From Bartonella sp. ML69XJBT (GTDB taxonomy: Bacteria; Pseudomonadota; Alphaproteobacteria; Rhizobiales; Rhizobiaceae), in assembly GCF_028618515.1 (NCBI RefSeq), contig NZ_JAQITB010000004.1:62001-126000 (forward strand): DNA of 64,000 nt. The letters are read 5' to 3'. The notes under the pieces are model-generated. The model saw only the letters and a program-made list of their open reading frames with translations, was not told the DNA's origin and made no database searches. Positions 21,607-31,955 of the stretch are shown here, one piece after another. The position numbers and the translations under genes were made by a program. Each line of letters starts with the position of its first letter. Within the stretch, counting starts at the first letter, position 1.

Positions 21607-22260
21607 ATGAAATTTTTTGTGGATAGCGCCAATATTGAAGAAATCCGAGAATTACAAAACTTAAACCTTGTTGATGGTGTCACCACCAATCCCTCACTGA
21701 TCTTAAAATCAGGACGCAACATTTTTGACGTAACAAAAGAAATCTGTAGCCTCGTCAATGGACCTGTTTCTGCTGAAGTTGCAGCAACAGAATTTGAAGA
21801 CATCATGAAAGAAGCAGCTACTTTAGCAAAAATTGCTGACAATATTTGTATCAAGCTTCCCTTAACATTTGATGGATTAAAAGCCTGTAGCGCTCTAACA
21901 AAACAAGGATTAAAAACCAACCTCACCCTTTGCTTTTCTGCCAATCAAGCTTTACTTGCTGCCAAAGCAGGTGCAACATTCATTTCACCATTTATTGGCA
22001 GAATCGACGATTGCGGAAGTGATGGCAGTGAATTGCTTCATGAAATTCGCACAATTTATGACAATTACAACTTTGAAACACAAATTTTGGCTGCTTCAAT
22101 CCGTACCGTTAATCATGTTAAAGAAGCCGCATTAAGCGGTGCAGATGTTGCAACTGTCCCACCAGCCATTTTAAAAGCGCTTGTGAAACATCCCCTAACC
22201 GATAAAGGGTTACAAATCTTTCTTGAAGACTGGAAGAAAACTGGACAAAATATCGCTTAA
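21607..22260 (+). CDS. tal: Transaldolase / fructose-6-phosphate aldolase-type protein
   Basis: Compact TIM-barrel aldolase of 217 residues in the small transaldolase (TalC/FSA) subfamily. [23 protein letters not shown] and CIKLPLT are signatures, and K83 in CIKLP is the Schiff-base lysine by family knowledge. [14 protein letters not shown] and [12 protein letters not shown] complete the active-site strands. It probably works in the non-oxidative pentose phosphate pathway, moving dihydroxyacetone units. A pure fructose-6-phosphate aldolase activity cannot be excluded. AAGGAGA lies 8 bp upstream of the ATG. Two decayed copies of its 3' end lie downstream. Confidence 0.92.
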   Translation: MKFFVDSANIEEIRELQNLNLVDGVTTNPSLILKSGRNIFDVTKEICSLVNGPVSAEVAATEFEDIMKEAATLAKIADNICIKLPLTFDGLKACSALTKQGLKTNLTLCFSANQALLAAKAGATFISPFIGRIDDCGSDGSELLHEIRTIYDNYNFETQILAASIRTVNHVKEAALSGADVATVPPAILKALVKHPLTDKGLQIFLEDWKKTGQNIA

Positions 22261-22324
22261 TCTTCTGCAAAATCTCAAACCAACACAAAATTTGTGCCAC
22301 GAGGTTCCACAACAACACCCTCCC

Positions 22325-22598
22325 ACACGTCTTTGTTTTTCACGTTCTTTAATGGGGGCACGCCCTTCACGAAGAACAGAACGCCATTGGTTTGCACATT
22401 CACAAGCTTGTTTTAAAGAGACATCTCGCAACGCTCCCAATCCCATTTCACGGCGGCGCCCGTGAATGGTATAGCGATAAAGCCATTGAGCACCGCCATC
22501 TTTACGCTTGTGAAGAAGCAAGCCAGCACCATCATTCACTTTGCCAGCTCCCAATGTTGCTACAGCCCTTGGCACTTAAGACGATTCATAAGAGCCAT
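22325..22598 (-). pseudogene. Integrase 5'-end remnant, copy D
   Basis: From ATG at 22598 on the minus strand this is the same DUF4102-like integrase N-terminus as at 35772. Peptides such as ATLGAGKVNDGAGLLLHKRK, WLYRYTIHGRRREMGLG and SLKQACECANQWRSVLREGR can be read, ending at KEREKQ. A frameshift near codon 8 separates the ATG from the rest. The leader block (22600-22790) is also present. The homology ends abruptly at about 22325, beside tal. Confidence 0.85.
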
Positions 22599-22779
22599 TT
22601 TTCTCCTTTCTTATACAGTTTTTACCCACACACCAGCCCCGCTTTTGACGTGCAAGCAAGTGATTTTAATTGATTCAAGATAAGCAGGTTTGAAATGAGA
22701 GAATCTTAGGTTATTCGAAGGTCTCATTCAATATGAATAACGCTAGATTATCATTACAAATCAATGCATTGCCCGTCTT

Positions 22780-23500
22780 TTGCATAATATATTCTTGGCG
22801 TTGACATTCTAAAGAAGCAAACAAAGTTCTCACGCTCTGAGAGCTTCGTTAAACCATCCTCCCAAATACCCCATCAATAATCTGAGAAGTGCTAGTAGAA
22901 TCCCCCCTTAACCGATAAAGAATGACCAATCTTCCCTAAAGACTGGAAAAAACGGGACAAAATATCGCTTAATCTTTTGCAAGATCTCAAACCCACACAA
23001 AAATCTCTTTCGCAAATTTCACACAACACATTGATTTATACATAATAATTATTTTTTTTCATGTTAAATGAAAGATCTGAATATCATAGGATTTTCCCAT
23101 TTCAAATCTATTTAGATGAAAACAATAAGATATTATTTGCCCGTTATAAGCCGAATTGGTGTGTAGAGAAAAACACTTCAAAAAAGGAGTAAAAACACCT
23201 CTTATGAACCGTCTCAAATGCCAAGGACTTTAGCAACATTGGACGCTGGCAAAGAGCAGGATGGTATCGACTTACTCCTCAACCACACGCCTCCCACGTA
23301 TTTTCTTCTGCTTGTAGTATTGCATATTCTTAGCATGGCTCCTCAAAAGATGCACAGAGTGTCCCCATGCACTTAGAACGCTGTTGTAATCATCAATATT
23401 CCAGCAGCCATTTTAAAGGCATTCGTAAAAAAATCCCCTACCGGTAAAGGATTACAGATCTTCCCTAAAAACTGGAAAAACGGATAAAATACCACTTAAT
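22780..23500. pseudogene. Mosaic of decayed tal and lptE 3' ends plus an integrase scrap
   Basis: Copies of the tal 3' end (plus strand) lie at about 22885-22995 (CTTAACCGATAAAG, GACTGGAAAAAACGGGACAA) and 23385-23500 (CAGCAGCCATTTTAAAGGC, AACTGGAAAAACGGATAAAA). Copies of the lptE 3' region (minus strand) lie at about 22786-22825 (ATATTCTTGGCGTTGACATT) and 23280-23360 (TTTTCTTCTGCTTGTA). Between them, 23100-23275 holds an integrase leader block and the first codons of an integrase (CTCTTATGAACCGTCTCAAA). None can be expressed. Confidence 0.75.
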
Positions 23501-24089
23501 GAATTGAAAGATCTTTTGAAAGCAGCAGCATAATCTCTTCAGCTAACTCTTCAGCCACACGCTTCCTTGCATTTTCTTCTGCTTGTATTGTTGCATATTC
23601 TTGGCGCAACCGTTCAAAAGAAGCATTCATGCTTACCGTACTTTCAGCAAGGAGAACATTTTTCATATCTTGCAAAACATAGGAAACTTTACCCGTCACA
23701 GTTCCAACGGAAGGTCGCCCCTCTCTTTTTCTATCGCGATCAACTTCTATCTGTACAGATTTTCTTGTAAACATCGATGTTTTCAAGACCAATTGATAAG
23801 CGGGAGTAGAAGGTTTGCGCCCATTTCCATAAAGAAGAAACAACAAATGATTGCGCACCATCTGTCCAAAGCGATCTGACGGTTCTGCAACAACAACAGA
23901 GGCGAGTTTTTCGGAAAGACTCAAAGATTTTTGTTTTGGAGATGAATCATCATCAAAAACAGAATCCACAGAACCTATTTTTGTTGAAATCTGCGCTACT
24001 TGGCGATAAAGCGGCTCAACTTTGCACCCATACAAAAGAGTTAACAAACCCGCTAAGCTTACAAAAATAAAACTTTTAGAGAACGACAT
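23496..24089 (-). CDS. lptE: LPS assembly lipoprotein LptE
   Basis: Lipoprotein of 197 residues. The signal peptide ends in a lipobox, LLYGC with C22, followed by KVEPLYRQ. The body matches the LptE/RlpB group of Rhizobiales, and position directly after leuS is conserved there. By family it is the outer-membrane plug of LptD that inserts lipopolysaccharide. ATG at 24089 with AAAGGA is favoured over a TTG further upstream. The gene overlaps the leuS end by 14 bp, so they are co-transcribed. Sequence conservation outside the N-terminus is weak, so identity rests partly on context. Confidence 0.82.
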   Translation of the reverse strand: MSFSKSFIFVSLAGLLTLLYGCKVEPLYRQVAQISTKIGSVDSVFDDDSSPKQKSLSLSEKLASVVVAEPSDRFGQMVRNHLLFLLYGNGRKPSTPAYQLVLKTSMFTRKSVQIEVDRDRKREGRPSVGTVTGKVSYVLQDMKNVLLAESTVSMNASFERLRQEYATIQAEENARKRVAEELAEEIMLLLSKDLSIH

Positions 24090-26718
24090 TGACAATCCTT
24101 TGTGGAACAATAATCATTTTTTTCACTGACTTTTCACCCAAATGCACCTTTACAAAATCAAGAGCCAAAACAGCTTCTTCAATCATTTCTGACGTAGCGG
24201 TTGCTGCCACCCTCACCTCACCACGTTTTTTACCATTAATCTGTACTGGCAGACTATAGCAGTCCTCAATGATTAATGCGCGATCATAAGCCGGCCAAGC
24301 AAGCTCAGACATTAAAGTTTTCTCCCCTAAAGCAGCATGGCATTCTTCTGCTAAATGAGGCATGATAGGTGCAATCATGGCAAGGAAAAAATCCACCCCT
24401 TGGCGCAAAGCAGCCTTCATTTCATCCTCAACACTTTCCACTTTATTTAATAAAGGTGCCATAATATTCAAGAGTTCATAAAGACGCGCAATAGCTCGGT
24501 TAAAGGCAAATTTTTCCAAATCATCTTCCACAGCGTGGAGCGTTCGATGCGCAGCCTTTGAGAGTTGCAAAGCCGCCCCATGCTGCCCAGCACAGGGCGC
24601 TACATTCCTTAATACTGGAGCACTTAAAGCCACATGGCGCCAAACGCGCTGCACAAAACGATGCGCACCTTCAACACCCGATTCTGTCCAGATAACATCC
24701 CGCTCAGGAGGAGAATCGGACAACACAAACCAGCGCACGGTATCGGCTCCATAGGATGCGATAATATCATCAGGATCAACAACATTCTTTTTTGATTTAG
24801 ACATTTTTTCAATCAAACCAATCATCACTTCACTCTGATCGGTTAATTTATAAGCGTGCCGCTTTCCATCCTTTTCAACGATCGAAATCTCTTCTGGTGA
24901 AACCCAGCCCTTCTCATCCCGATAGGTTTCATGCACCACCATGCCTTGAGTAAAAAGCCCTTTAAAAGGCTCATCCACGCTCACATAACCCATTAATTTC
25001 ATGGCACGCATAAAAAAGCGTGCATAGAGAAGATGGAGAATCGCGTGTTCAATTCCACCGATATATTGTTGCACAGGCAACCATTCTCTTATCGCTTGGC
25101 TATCGATGGGCTCCTGTGCAAAAGGAGCAGTAAAACGTGCATAATACCAAGAAGAATCGACAAATGTGTCCATGGTATCGGTTTCGCGTTTGGCAGGTTG
25201 ACCGCAAACAGGACAAGCAACAGCTTGCCACCTTTCATGACGCACAAGAGGATTACCCGGCTGCTCAAACGTTACATCATCAGGCAACACAACGGGCAAA
25301 TCGGCACGCGGTACCGGAACCACCCCGCAAGATGTACAATGGATCATAGGAATCGGACATCCCCAATAGCGTTGACGTGAAATGCCCCAATCACGCAAAC
25401 GAAATTGCACTGTTTTTTCCCCCTGAGGCTTCCCATAAAGCATTTGCCCCTCAAGCCTTTTGGCCGCTTCTTCAAAAGCTTCTTGGGGTGTTAAACCATC
25501 TAAAAAGCTGGAATTGATCATCACCCCATCACCAATATAAGCCGTATCAGTAATGACAAAATCTTCTCTCTCAACCCCTGAAGGCAAAACCACAGGACGC
25601 ACAGGAAGCTCATATTTACGCGCAAAATCCAAATCTCTCTGATCATGGGCAGGACAACCAAAAACAGCTCCCGTTCCATAGTCCATAAGCACAAAATTGG
25701 CAATATAAACAGGAATATGCACCGTTTCATCAAAGGGATGAACAGCCAAGAGAGATGTGCGAAATCCTTGTTTTTCAGCAGTTTCAAGCGCCGCAGTTGT
25801 TGTTCCACCACTCCGACAATTTTCTATAAACCCTTCCAGCGCTTTATTCTTTTGCGCCAGAGCTTGGGCAATAGGATGATCGAAAGACAATGCCAAAAAA
25901 GAAGCCCCAAACAGCGTATCGGGTCGTGTTGAATAACAGACCACTTCATTAAAGGACAGACAACCCTCATTGACTTCCTCTGTTGGCTTCAAAGCCCAAC
26001 GAATCAACAAGCCTTGTGACTTACCAATCCAGTTTTTTTGCATAGTGCGAACTTTTTCGGGCCACTGTTCCAGCTCTTCAAGCCCTGCCAGTAACTCTTC
26101 ACTAAAATCACTAATTTTGAAAAACCACTGCGTTAACTCTCGCTGTTCAACTAATGCCCCCGAACGCCAGCCCCGTCCATCAACAACCTGTTCATTTGCC
26201 AAGACCGTCTGGTCAACGGGGTCCCAATTGACCTTAGCCACTTTGCGCGCCACCAATCCCTTTTGATAAAAATCAAGAAACAATATTTGTTGACGGTGGT
26301 AATAATCCACATCACAAGTCGCAAATTCGCGCGCCCAATCTAGTGAGAGCCCTAACTGCTTTAATTGCCCACGCATCACGGCAATATTCTGATAGGTCCA
26401 AGTTTTGGGATGCACTTTATTTTGCATGGCAGCATTTTCAGCCGGCATACCAAAAGCATCCCACCCCATAGGATGAAGCACATGAAATCCCTTTGCGCGT
26501 TTATAACGCGCCACAACATCTCCCATAGCATAATTGCGCACATGCCCCATGTGAATGCGCCCAGAAGGGTAAGGAAACATTTCTAAAACATAATATTTTT
26601 CACGTGGATCTTCCCCCGCGGTCTGAAAAATCTTCTTTTCATTCCAAATTTCTTGCCATTTTTGTTCGCAGGCACGTGGATTATAGCGTTCACCTAAATT
26701 ATAACGTTCAATCGTCAT
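24076..26718 (-). CDS. leuS: Leucyl-tRNA synthetase
   Basis: Class I aminoacyl-tRNA synthetase of 880 residues. The HIGH-type motif (HMGH) is at 56-59 within [15 protein letters not shown]. The large CP1 editing domain contains [11 protein letters not shown] and [20 protein letters not shown] is at 638-642. The anticodon-binding and C-terminal domains are complete. It charges tRNA-Leu and edits mischarged products. The gene is followed with overlap by lptE. Confidence 0.97.
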   Translation of the reverse strand: MTIERYNLGERYNPRACEQKWQEIWNEKKIFQTAGEDPREKYYVLEMFPYPSGRIHMGHVRNYAMGDVVARYKRAKGFHVLHPMGWDAFGMPAENAAMQNKVHPKTWTYQNIAVMRGQLKQLGLSLDWAREFATCDVDYYHRQQILFLDFYQKGLVARKVAKVNWDPVDQTVLANEQVVDGRGWRSGALVEQRELTQWFFKISDFSEELLAGLEELEQWPEKVRTMQKNWIGKSQGLLIRWALKPTEEVNEGCLSFNEVVCYSTRPDTLFGASFLALSFDHPIAQALAQKNKALEGFIENCRSGGTTTAALETAEKQGFRTSLLAVHPFDETVHIPVYIANFVLMDYGTGAVFGCPAHDQRDLDFARKYELPVRPVVLPSGVEREDFVITDTAYIGDGVMINSSFLDGLTPQEAFEEAAKRLEGQMLYGKPQGEKTVQFRLRDWGISRQRYWGCPIPMIHCTSCGVVPVPRADLPVVLPDDVTFEQPGNPLVRHERWQAVACPVCGQPAKRETDTMDTFVDSSWYYARFTAPFAQEPIDSQAIREWLPVQQYIGGIEHAILHLLYARFFMRAMKLMGYVSVDEPFKGLFTQGMVVHETYRDEKGWVSPEEISIVEKDGKRHAYKLTDQSEVMIGLIEKMSKSKKNVVDPDDIIASYGADTVRWFVLSDSPPERDVIWTESGVEGAHRFVQRVWRHVALSAPVLRNVAPCAGQHGAALQLSKAAHRTLHAVEDDLEKFAFNRAIARLYELLNIMAPLLNKVESVEDEMKAALRQGVDFFLAMIAPIMPHLAEECHAALGEKTLMSELAWPAYDRALIIEDCYSLPVQINGKKRGEVRVAATATSEMIEEAVLALDFVKVHLGEKSVKKMIIVPQRIVNVVL

Positions 26719-26880
26719 TTCTATGATACTCTTTATAAAATTGAACTAAAAAACTTGTTTTATGCTTGACCATGGATTAACCCCTTCGTCAACATTTTCA
26801 GTCAATATTTCACGAAGTATTTTTAAAAGCTCTTACAAATAATAAGGCAATCACTCAACAAAAATAGAAAGTATAAAAAG

Positions 26881-27570
26881 ATGAGCACACACATCACCCC
26901 TCCTGATCCTTCTCTTGAAGCATGGAAAAATTTACAAAAAGATATTACTGAAACATGTAAAGAATATCATCGCCCCACAGAAGAGGTTCAACTTCTTGCT
27001 GTTTCAAAAACTGTTCCTATAGAGAATATACGCCCTCTTTTACAAGCAGGTCAAACGCTCTTTGCAGAAAACCGTGTGCAAGAAGCTGCTGAAAAATGGT
27101 CCATCTTGCGTCAACAGTTTAGAAATATTGAACTTCACCTTATCGGTCCTTTACAATCGAACAAAACAGCACAAGCTGTCAAAATTTTTGATGTTATTCA
27201 AACCGTTGATCGCGAAAAAATAGCCAAAAGTTTAGCAGAAGAAATGCAAAAACAACAAAGACATCTCCCCTGCTATGTTCAAGTCAATATTGGCTTAGAG
27301 CCGCAAAAAAGTGGTATCGCTCCCCAAGAAGTAATCCCTTTTATTGCCCAGTGTAAAAATCACTATGGACTTGATATCATTGGTCTGATGACCATCCCCC
27401 CAGTAGAGGAGAATCCCGGTCCCTATTTCGCCCTCTTAGCAAAACTCGCAAAACAAGCAGGAATCCCAAAGCTTTCCATGGGCATGTCCAATGACTTTAA
27501 AACAGCCCTGCAATTTGGCTCAAATATTCTGCGCATTGGCTCTGCTTTATTTGGCAAACGCCCTGTATAA
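26881..27570 (+). CDS. YggS-family PLP homeostasis protein
   Basis: Alanine-racemase-like TIM barrel of 229 residues without a second domain. The PLP lysine is K43 in LLAVSKTVP. FAENRVQEA, LIGPLQSNK and GLMTIPP are conserved landmarks, and SMGMSNDFKTAL near the C-terminus binds the cofactor phosphate. The family (YggS/PLPBP) buffers pyridoxal phosphate and affects amino acid pools; no enzymatic activity is established. The ribosome binding site is weak. It diverges from leuS. Confidence 0.93.
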   Translation: MSTHITPPDPSLEAWKNLQKDITETCKEYHRPTEEVQLLAVSKTVPIENIRPLLQAGQTLFAENRVQEAAEKWSILRQQFRNIELHLIGPLQSNKTAQAVKIFDVIQTVDREKIAKSLAEEMQKQQRHLPCYVQVNIGLEPQKSGIAPQEVIPFIAQCKNHYGLDIIGLMTIPPVEENPGPYFALLAKLAKQAGIPKLSMGMSNDFKTALQFGSNILRIGSALFGKRPV

Positions 27571-27594
27571 AGCAATTTCCTCTCCATAAATTCA

Positions 27595-27935
27595 TTTCCA
27601 TTGAAAATCATATGCTCAAGCCAATATTGGCTTAGAGCCGCAAAAAATGGCATTACCCCGCAAAGAAGTAATCCCTTTTTTTGCCCAGTGTAAAAATCAC
27701 TATGAACTTGAGGTCATTGCTCTGATGTCCACCACTCCTGTCGAGAAAAAAACTAGTCCCTCTTTCTCTCTGTGAGCAAAATGAGCAAAAAAGCCGGTTC
27801 TCCAAAACTTCTCCCATGATCTGTTTTCCAACAGATCCGCAATACATAGAATGGCGTCACAAAAACTCTACAATTTGGCTCTGATATCCCGCATTGGCTC
27901 TATTTTGCCAAACGCCCTCTCTCATCACCACTCCA
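27595..27935 (+). pseudogene. Decayed tandem copy of the yggS-like 3' part
   Basis: Matches about 27265-27575 of the preceding gene in order and strand: CAATATTGGCTTAGAGCCGC, GAAGTAATCCCTTTTT, AATTTGGCTCTGATAT, CGCATTGGCTCTATTTTG. Frameshifts and stops throughout. It starts about 25 bp after the parental stop codon. Confidence 0.9.
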
Positions 27936-28252
27936 CCAAAACGACCACAACCCAACTAAGGCAAAATAAGAAAGGCGAAATGCACACGAAGAGAAAAGAG
28001 AGCTATAAGAGAAATAATGCGCAACGTTTCTAAGCACTTGTTTATATGAGTAATATTCATCAAACCTGTATGAAACAAAACATTCAGCACGGATATCACG
28101 GTAATTCTCGTTAAAACCACGAATTCTCTCAACTTCTCCAAGAGATGTGAACCATTGCCTCACGTACCAATGGCATAAAATACACGAAGAGAGGATTAAA
28201 ACATCAATCAGCGCCCATATTTCAATGCAAGCTGTTTGATTGAATAAATACC

Positions 28253-28366
28253 TCAAATACCCAAGAGAACACTAAGAGCCATGCTAGCCAGCATAGGAGC
28301 AATCATAAATACCATAGAAGCTTTTTGCGTACCAAAAAGGTGAGATGCATACAGCAATCGCCTAAA
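28253..28366 (-). pseudogene. C-terminal scrap of an unidentified membrane protein
   Basis: On the minus strand an open stretch of about 37 codons ends in TGA at 28253-28255 and reads FRRLLYASHLFGTQKAS then MVFMIAPMLASMALSVLLGI. It looks like the last transmembrane helix of a transporter. No start or upstream portion was found. The family is not recognised. The DNA at 27936-28252 shows further protein-like pieces but nothing nameable. Confidence 0.4.
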
Positions 28367-28470
28367 AACAAAAATTCACCAAGCAAACGCATACATAACA
28401 CTAACAACGCAACTGAGTTCAAAAACGATATAAATATATTTCCTTGTTATTCTCGTAAATCAAGAGAAAA

Positions 28471-28500
28471 ACACCAATTTTTCATATGAAAAATTGGTGT
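28471..28500. terminator. 30-bp perfect palindrome, possible terminator
   Basis: Arms ACACCAATTTTTCAT and ATGAAAAATTGGTGT are exact complements with no loop bases. On the minus strand the palindrome is followed by TTTTCTCTTG, compatible with a terminator for leftward transcription. It marks the left edge of an AT-rich island (28501-28720, nothing else recognised). A protein-binding site is an alternative. Confidence 0.6.
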
Positions 28501-28731
28501 AATTTAAAACTAAAATTAAGTAAAAAATAGGGTATTGTTTCTTATAAGTTAAATTATTATAAATAATATTCTTATCTTATTAAGAATAATAATTTCATTT
28601 ATAAATAATATAAAAAGTATTTTTATTGATAATGTTAAAAATTATGTTTGATACTTCTCTAAAACGCATGATAGCAATTTGAAATGTATCATTGTGATAT
28701 TATTTAATAGAGATAATTAAGGTGGAGTAAC

Positions 28732-29001
28732 ATAAGAAATTTTAGTTCAGTTTTAACTTATACTATAAATGATTTAACACCTGTTTATGGAAGTGCTTGT
28801 AGCTTTAATGATTTTATGTCTCATATGAATGCACAAGGCTTCAACGCAGGGGTGCAAGCAGGATTAGGCGGAGCAGTTCTGGGTGGTATAACTGGAGGAC
28901 CAGCAGGTGCATTTTCAGGTGGAATTGCAGGTTTTACAACGGGATTCATAGGAGGTGCTGTTTGGGGCTTTGGACAAAAAGCTTGGGAGTGTTGGTTCTA
29001 A
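28732..29001 (+). CDS. Glycine-rich microcin/class II bacteriocin-like peptide
   Basis: AAGGTGGAG at 28719-28727 precedes an open frame that begins IRNFSSVLTY, with ATA where ATG would be expected. The next residues, TINDLTPVYGS before ACSF, fit a double-glycine-type leader: G at -2, S at -1, V at -4, L at -7. The mature part would be about 66 residues with many GxxxG and small residues (AGLGGAVLGGITGGPAG and GGIAGFTTGFIGGAV) and two cysteines, like class II microcins and two-peptide bacteriocins that insert into membranes. If ATG at 28816 is used the leader is lost and the product is 61 residues. No dedicated exporter is adjacent. The damaged start suggests a silenced or very weakly translated gene. 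Function is inferred from composition only. Confidence 0.5.
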   Translation: MRNFSSVLTYTINDLTPVYGSACSFNDFMSHMNAQGFNAGVQAGLGGAVLGGITGGPAGAFSGGIAGFTTGFIGGAVWGFGQKAWECWF

Positions 29002-29156
29002 TTTATAGAGAATAGCACAAAGATATCTCTGAAATTTGTAATTTTGTAAATATATTGGAAAGAATATATCAAAGTTAAATATCTAATATCTATAGATAAA
29101 ATAATTTTCAGAGATATCTACTATGGGTCACATCTTATAATCAGGATTTTGTTATA

Positions 29157-29339
29157 ATGAATATTCATTATGAAATAATAAGAATGTTTTGCATGTTTGT
29201 TGTATTTGTCTCTCTCTATACTACTATTATCAAAGTATGCTGTGGTCAGAGTTGGAAGTTAGCTATCATAACATCATTATCGGGAGGAGTTGTGCTCCTT
29301 ATTTTGGATAGTTTGTGTAGGTACTTTGGTTTATACTAA
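29157..29339 (+). CDS. Small two-helix membrane protein, possible immunity protein (copy 1)
   Basis: Protein of 60 residues with two hydrophobic segments (about 8-26 and 33-52, WKLAIITSLSGGVVLLIL) and a conserved end, RYFGLY. AGGA lies about 10 bp before the ATG. It shares roughly half its residues with the next gene and lies just downstream of the bacteriocin-like peptide in the same direction. Small membrane proteins in this position are usually immunity proteins. That is inference from context; no family is recognised. Confidence 0.5.
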   Translation: MNIHYEIIRMFCMFVVFVSLYTTIIKVCCGQSWKLAIITSLSGGVVLLILDSLCRYFGLY

Positions 29340-29429
29340 TCTTTATTAGATGAGTTGCGATAACACTGAAAAAAATAATTTTTAGAGGTATCTACTAATC
29401 TCATATAGTATAACTAGGATTTTGTTATA

Positions 29430-29612
29430 ATGGATATTTATTCTGAAATTGTAAGACTATTTTTTATGCTCATTATAATGACTCCTATAATTGCCATTCC
29501 TTTTAAAGTACTCAGTGGTATGGGGTGGAAATTGTCTATTCTAATGGCATTAACGTCAGTTATCATGTTCTTTATCTCTGATTTTTTGCGTAGATACTTT
29601 GGTTTATATTAA
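29430..29612 (+). CDS. Small two-helix membrane protein, possible immunity protein (copy 2)
   Basis: Protein of 60 residues, paralogous to the previous gene: same length, EI-R-F start, GWKLSI centre, DFLRRYFGLY end. The intergenic DNA before each copy is also similar (AGAGATATCTACTA against AGAGGTATCTACTAAT, then AGGATTTTGTTATAATG), so a unit of about 273 bp was duplicated in tandem. The protein is shifted toward a more hydrophobic first half. Same tentative immunity role. Confidence 0.5.
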   Translation: MDIYSEIVRLFFMLIIMTPIIAIPFKVLSGMGWKLSILMALTSVIMFFISDFLRRYFGLY

Positions 29613-29946
29613 TATCGTAACAATATTTCTTTTCGAAACAAGAGAATACAAGACATAAAAACATTCAAAGCGATAAAGCGCCTTCATCTCTCTTTTTTAG
29701 ACTATTTTAAAAACTCTCATTTTTTATGCGCCTATAAAAAGTTCTATAATATAATACACTTTTCCACATTGAAGCACCCAAAAACAGCATAAAATATTCT
29801 CTGCAATATCATCATATCAGATTTTAAAAATTGACTATTCCAATTTTTGTCATTTAATCTACTCTCCAAATGAAAAGCTTACGGAGAAGTTTTGCCTAAA
29901 GGATACAGTGGCTGATTTTTCCCAACAATATGAAAAGAGGGAACTA

Positions 29947-31905
29947 ATGTCTGAAAAAATCTATCCAATACCAGAGGATATAAAAAAAACTGCTCTCATC
30001 AACGAGGAAACCTATCAACAGTGGTATCAAGAAAGCATCAATAATCCAGAAAGCTTCTGGGCAAAACATGGACAATGTATTGAATGGTTTAAACCTTTTA
30101 CAAAAGTAAAAAACACGTCTTTTAATGATGATGTATCGATTCAGTGGTACGAGGATGGAATAACAAATGTTGCCTATAATTGCATTGATCGCCACCTGAA
30201 AAACCATGGTGATAAAATTGCCCTCATTTGGGAAGGTGATAATCCTTATCATGATAAAAAAATAACCTATCATGAACTTCATCAACATGTCTGTCGTTTT
30301 GCCAATATCTTAAAGAACCACGGCGTTAAAAAAGGTGACAGAGTCACCATTTATTTAACCATGATTCCCGAAGCAGCCTATGCTATGCTCGCCTGTGCCC
30401 GCATTGGCGCTGTCCATTCAGTGATTTTCGCAGGCTTTTCTCCTGAAGCCATAGCAGGACGCATTGTTGACTGTAAGTCGACCTTCATCATCACCGCTGA
30501 TCACGGCTTGCGTGGTGGCAAACGAATTAACTTAAAAGACAATGTTGACCATGCCATTGAGATTGCAGCCCGCCAAAACGTGCATGTGGACCAAGTCATG
30601 GTCATACGACGTACCTGCGGACCAATTGATTGGGTAGAGGGACGGGATTTTTGGTATCATGAGGAAATACCCCATACAAAAACAGACTGCCCCGTAGAAC
30701 AAATGAATGCTGAAGATCCCCTTTTTATTCTTTACACCTCCGGCTCTACAGGCAAACCGAAAGGTGTTTTGCATACAACAGCGGGTTATCTTGTTTATGC
30801 CGCAATGACCCATAAATACGTTTTTGATTATCATGCTGGTGAAATTTACTGGTGCACTGCTGATATTGGTTGGATTACGGGGCATTCTTACTTAGTTTAT
30901 GGCCCCTTATGCAATGGCGCTACCACTTTAATGTTTGAAGGCACACCAACCTTTCCTGACAACGGTAGATTCTGGGAAATTGTTGATAAACACCAAGTCA
31001 ATACATTCTACACCGCACCAACGGCTATTCGCGCCTTAATGGGAACAGGAAATTCATTTGTTGAACGCTCAAAAAGAACATCCCTACGTCTGTTAGGTAC
31101 CGTGGGCGAACCAATTAATCCAGAGGCATGGGAATGGTTTTACCATACAGTTGGAAACAATCACTGTCCTATTCTTGATACATGGTGGCAAACAGAAACA
31201 GGAGGACATATGATCACCCCCCTTCCTGGCGCAACACCGCTTAAAGCAGGCTCCGCCACACGTCCTTTTTTTGGAGTACAACTCCAAATCATCGACGAAC
31301 AAGGAAATATTTTGGAAGGTGAAGCAGAAGGGTATCTTTGTATTATTGACTCATGGCCAGGACAAATGCGCACCCTCTATAGTGACCATAAACGTTTTAT
31401 TGAAACCTATTTTTCCACCTATAAAGGCAAATATTTTACAGGCGATGGTTGTAGGCGCGATAGCGATGGCTATTACTGGATTACAGGGCGGGTTGATGAC
31501 ATTCTCAATGTTTCTGGACACAGACTAGGAACAGCAGAAATTGAATCAGCGCTTGTTTCTCATCCTGCTGTTTCAGAAGCCGCTGTTGTTGGTTACCCTC
31601 ATGCCATTAAAGGACAAGGAATTTATAGTTTTGTCACCCTCATGGAAGGGACAACTCCAAGTGAAGCGTTGCACAACGAGCTTATTAAGCATGTGAGAAA
31701 AGAAATAGGCTCCATTGCCATATTGGATAAAGTACAATTTGCGCCCCAACTTCCCAAAACGCGATCAGGAAAAATTATGAGACGTATTTTGCGCAAAATT
31801 GCCGAAAATAATTTTGACAATCTAGGAGATACTTCAACCCTTGCCGAACCACAAGTTGTTGATGATCTTATTGCCAATCGCCAAAATAAAGAAACCACAG
31901 CTTAG
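29947..31905 (+). CDS. acsA: Acetyl-CoA synthetase
   Basis: AMP-forming ligase of 652 residues converting acetate, ATP and CoA to acetyl-CoA. The N-terminal landmark [16 protein letters not shown], the P-loop-like [11 protein letters not shown], the acetate-pocket segment [12 protein letters not shown] and the C-terminal lysine motif [11 protein letters not shown] are all present. In the family the lysine of SGK is acetylated to switch the enzyme off. A start at GTG 29908 with AAAGGA is possible, but ATG at 29947, preceded by AGAGGGA, gives exactly the usual length. A terminator follows. Confidence 0.95.
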   Translation: MSEKIYPIPEDIKKTALINEETYQQWYQESINNPESFWAKHGQCIEWFKPFTKVKNTSFNDDVSIQWYEDGITNVAYNCIDRHLKNHGDKIALIWEGDNPYHDKKITYHELHQHVCRFANILKNHGVKKGDRVTIYLTMIPEAAYAMLACARIGAVHSVIFAGFSPEAIAGRIVDCKSTFIITADHGLRGGKRINLKDNVDHAIEIAARQNVHVDQVMVIRRTCGPIDWVEGRDFWYHEEIPHTKTDCPVEQMNAEDPLFILYTSGSTGKPKGVLHTTAGYLVYAAMTHKYVFDYHAGEIYWCTADIGWITGHSYLVYGPLCNGATTLMFEGTPTFPDNGRFWEIVDKHQVNTFYTAPTAIRALMGTGNSFVERSKRTSLRLLGTVGEPINPEAWEWFYHTVGNNHCPILDTWWQTETGGHMITPLPGATPLKAGSATRPFFGVQLQIIDEQGNILEGEAEGYLCIIDSWPGQMRTLYSDHKRFIETYFSTYKGKYFTGDGCRRDSDGYYWITGRVDDILNVSGHRLGTAEIESALVSHPAVSEAAVVGYPHAIKGQGIYSFVTLMEGTTPSEALHNELIKHVRKEIGSIAILDKVQFAPQLPKTRSGKIMRRILRKIAENNFDNLGDTSTLAEPQVVDDLIANRQNKETTA

Positions 31906-31921
31906 CACAATACTACCCGTT

Positions 31922-31955
31922 GGGGCTTTAGCCTTTCTGCTAAAGCCCCCAATAA
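31922..31955 (+). terminator. Intrinsic terminator of acsA
   Basis: GGGGCTTTAGC (31922-31932) pairs perfectly with GCTAAAGCCCC (31939-31949) across a 6-base loop. The tail (CAATAAAT) is not a strong T-run. Confidence 0.8.

Noticed and set aside
27900-28256. 118-codon minus-strand frame
   Set aside because: It overlaps the antisense of the yggS-like remnant at one end and has no start signal. The middle is protein-like but unrecognised.
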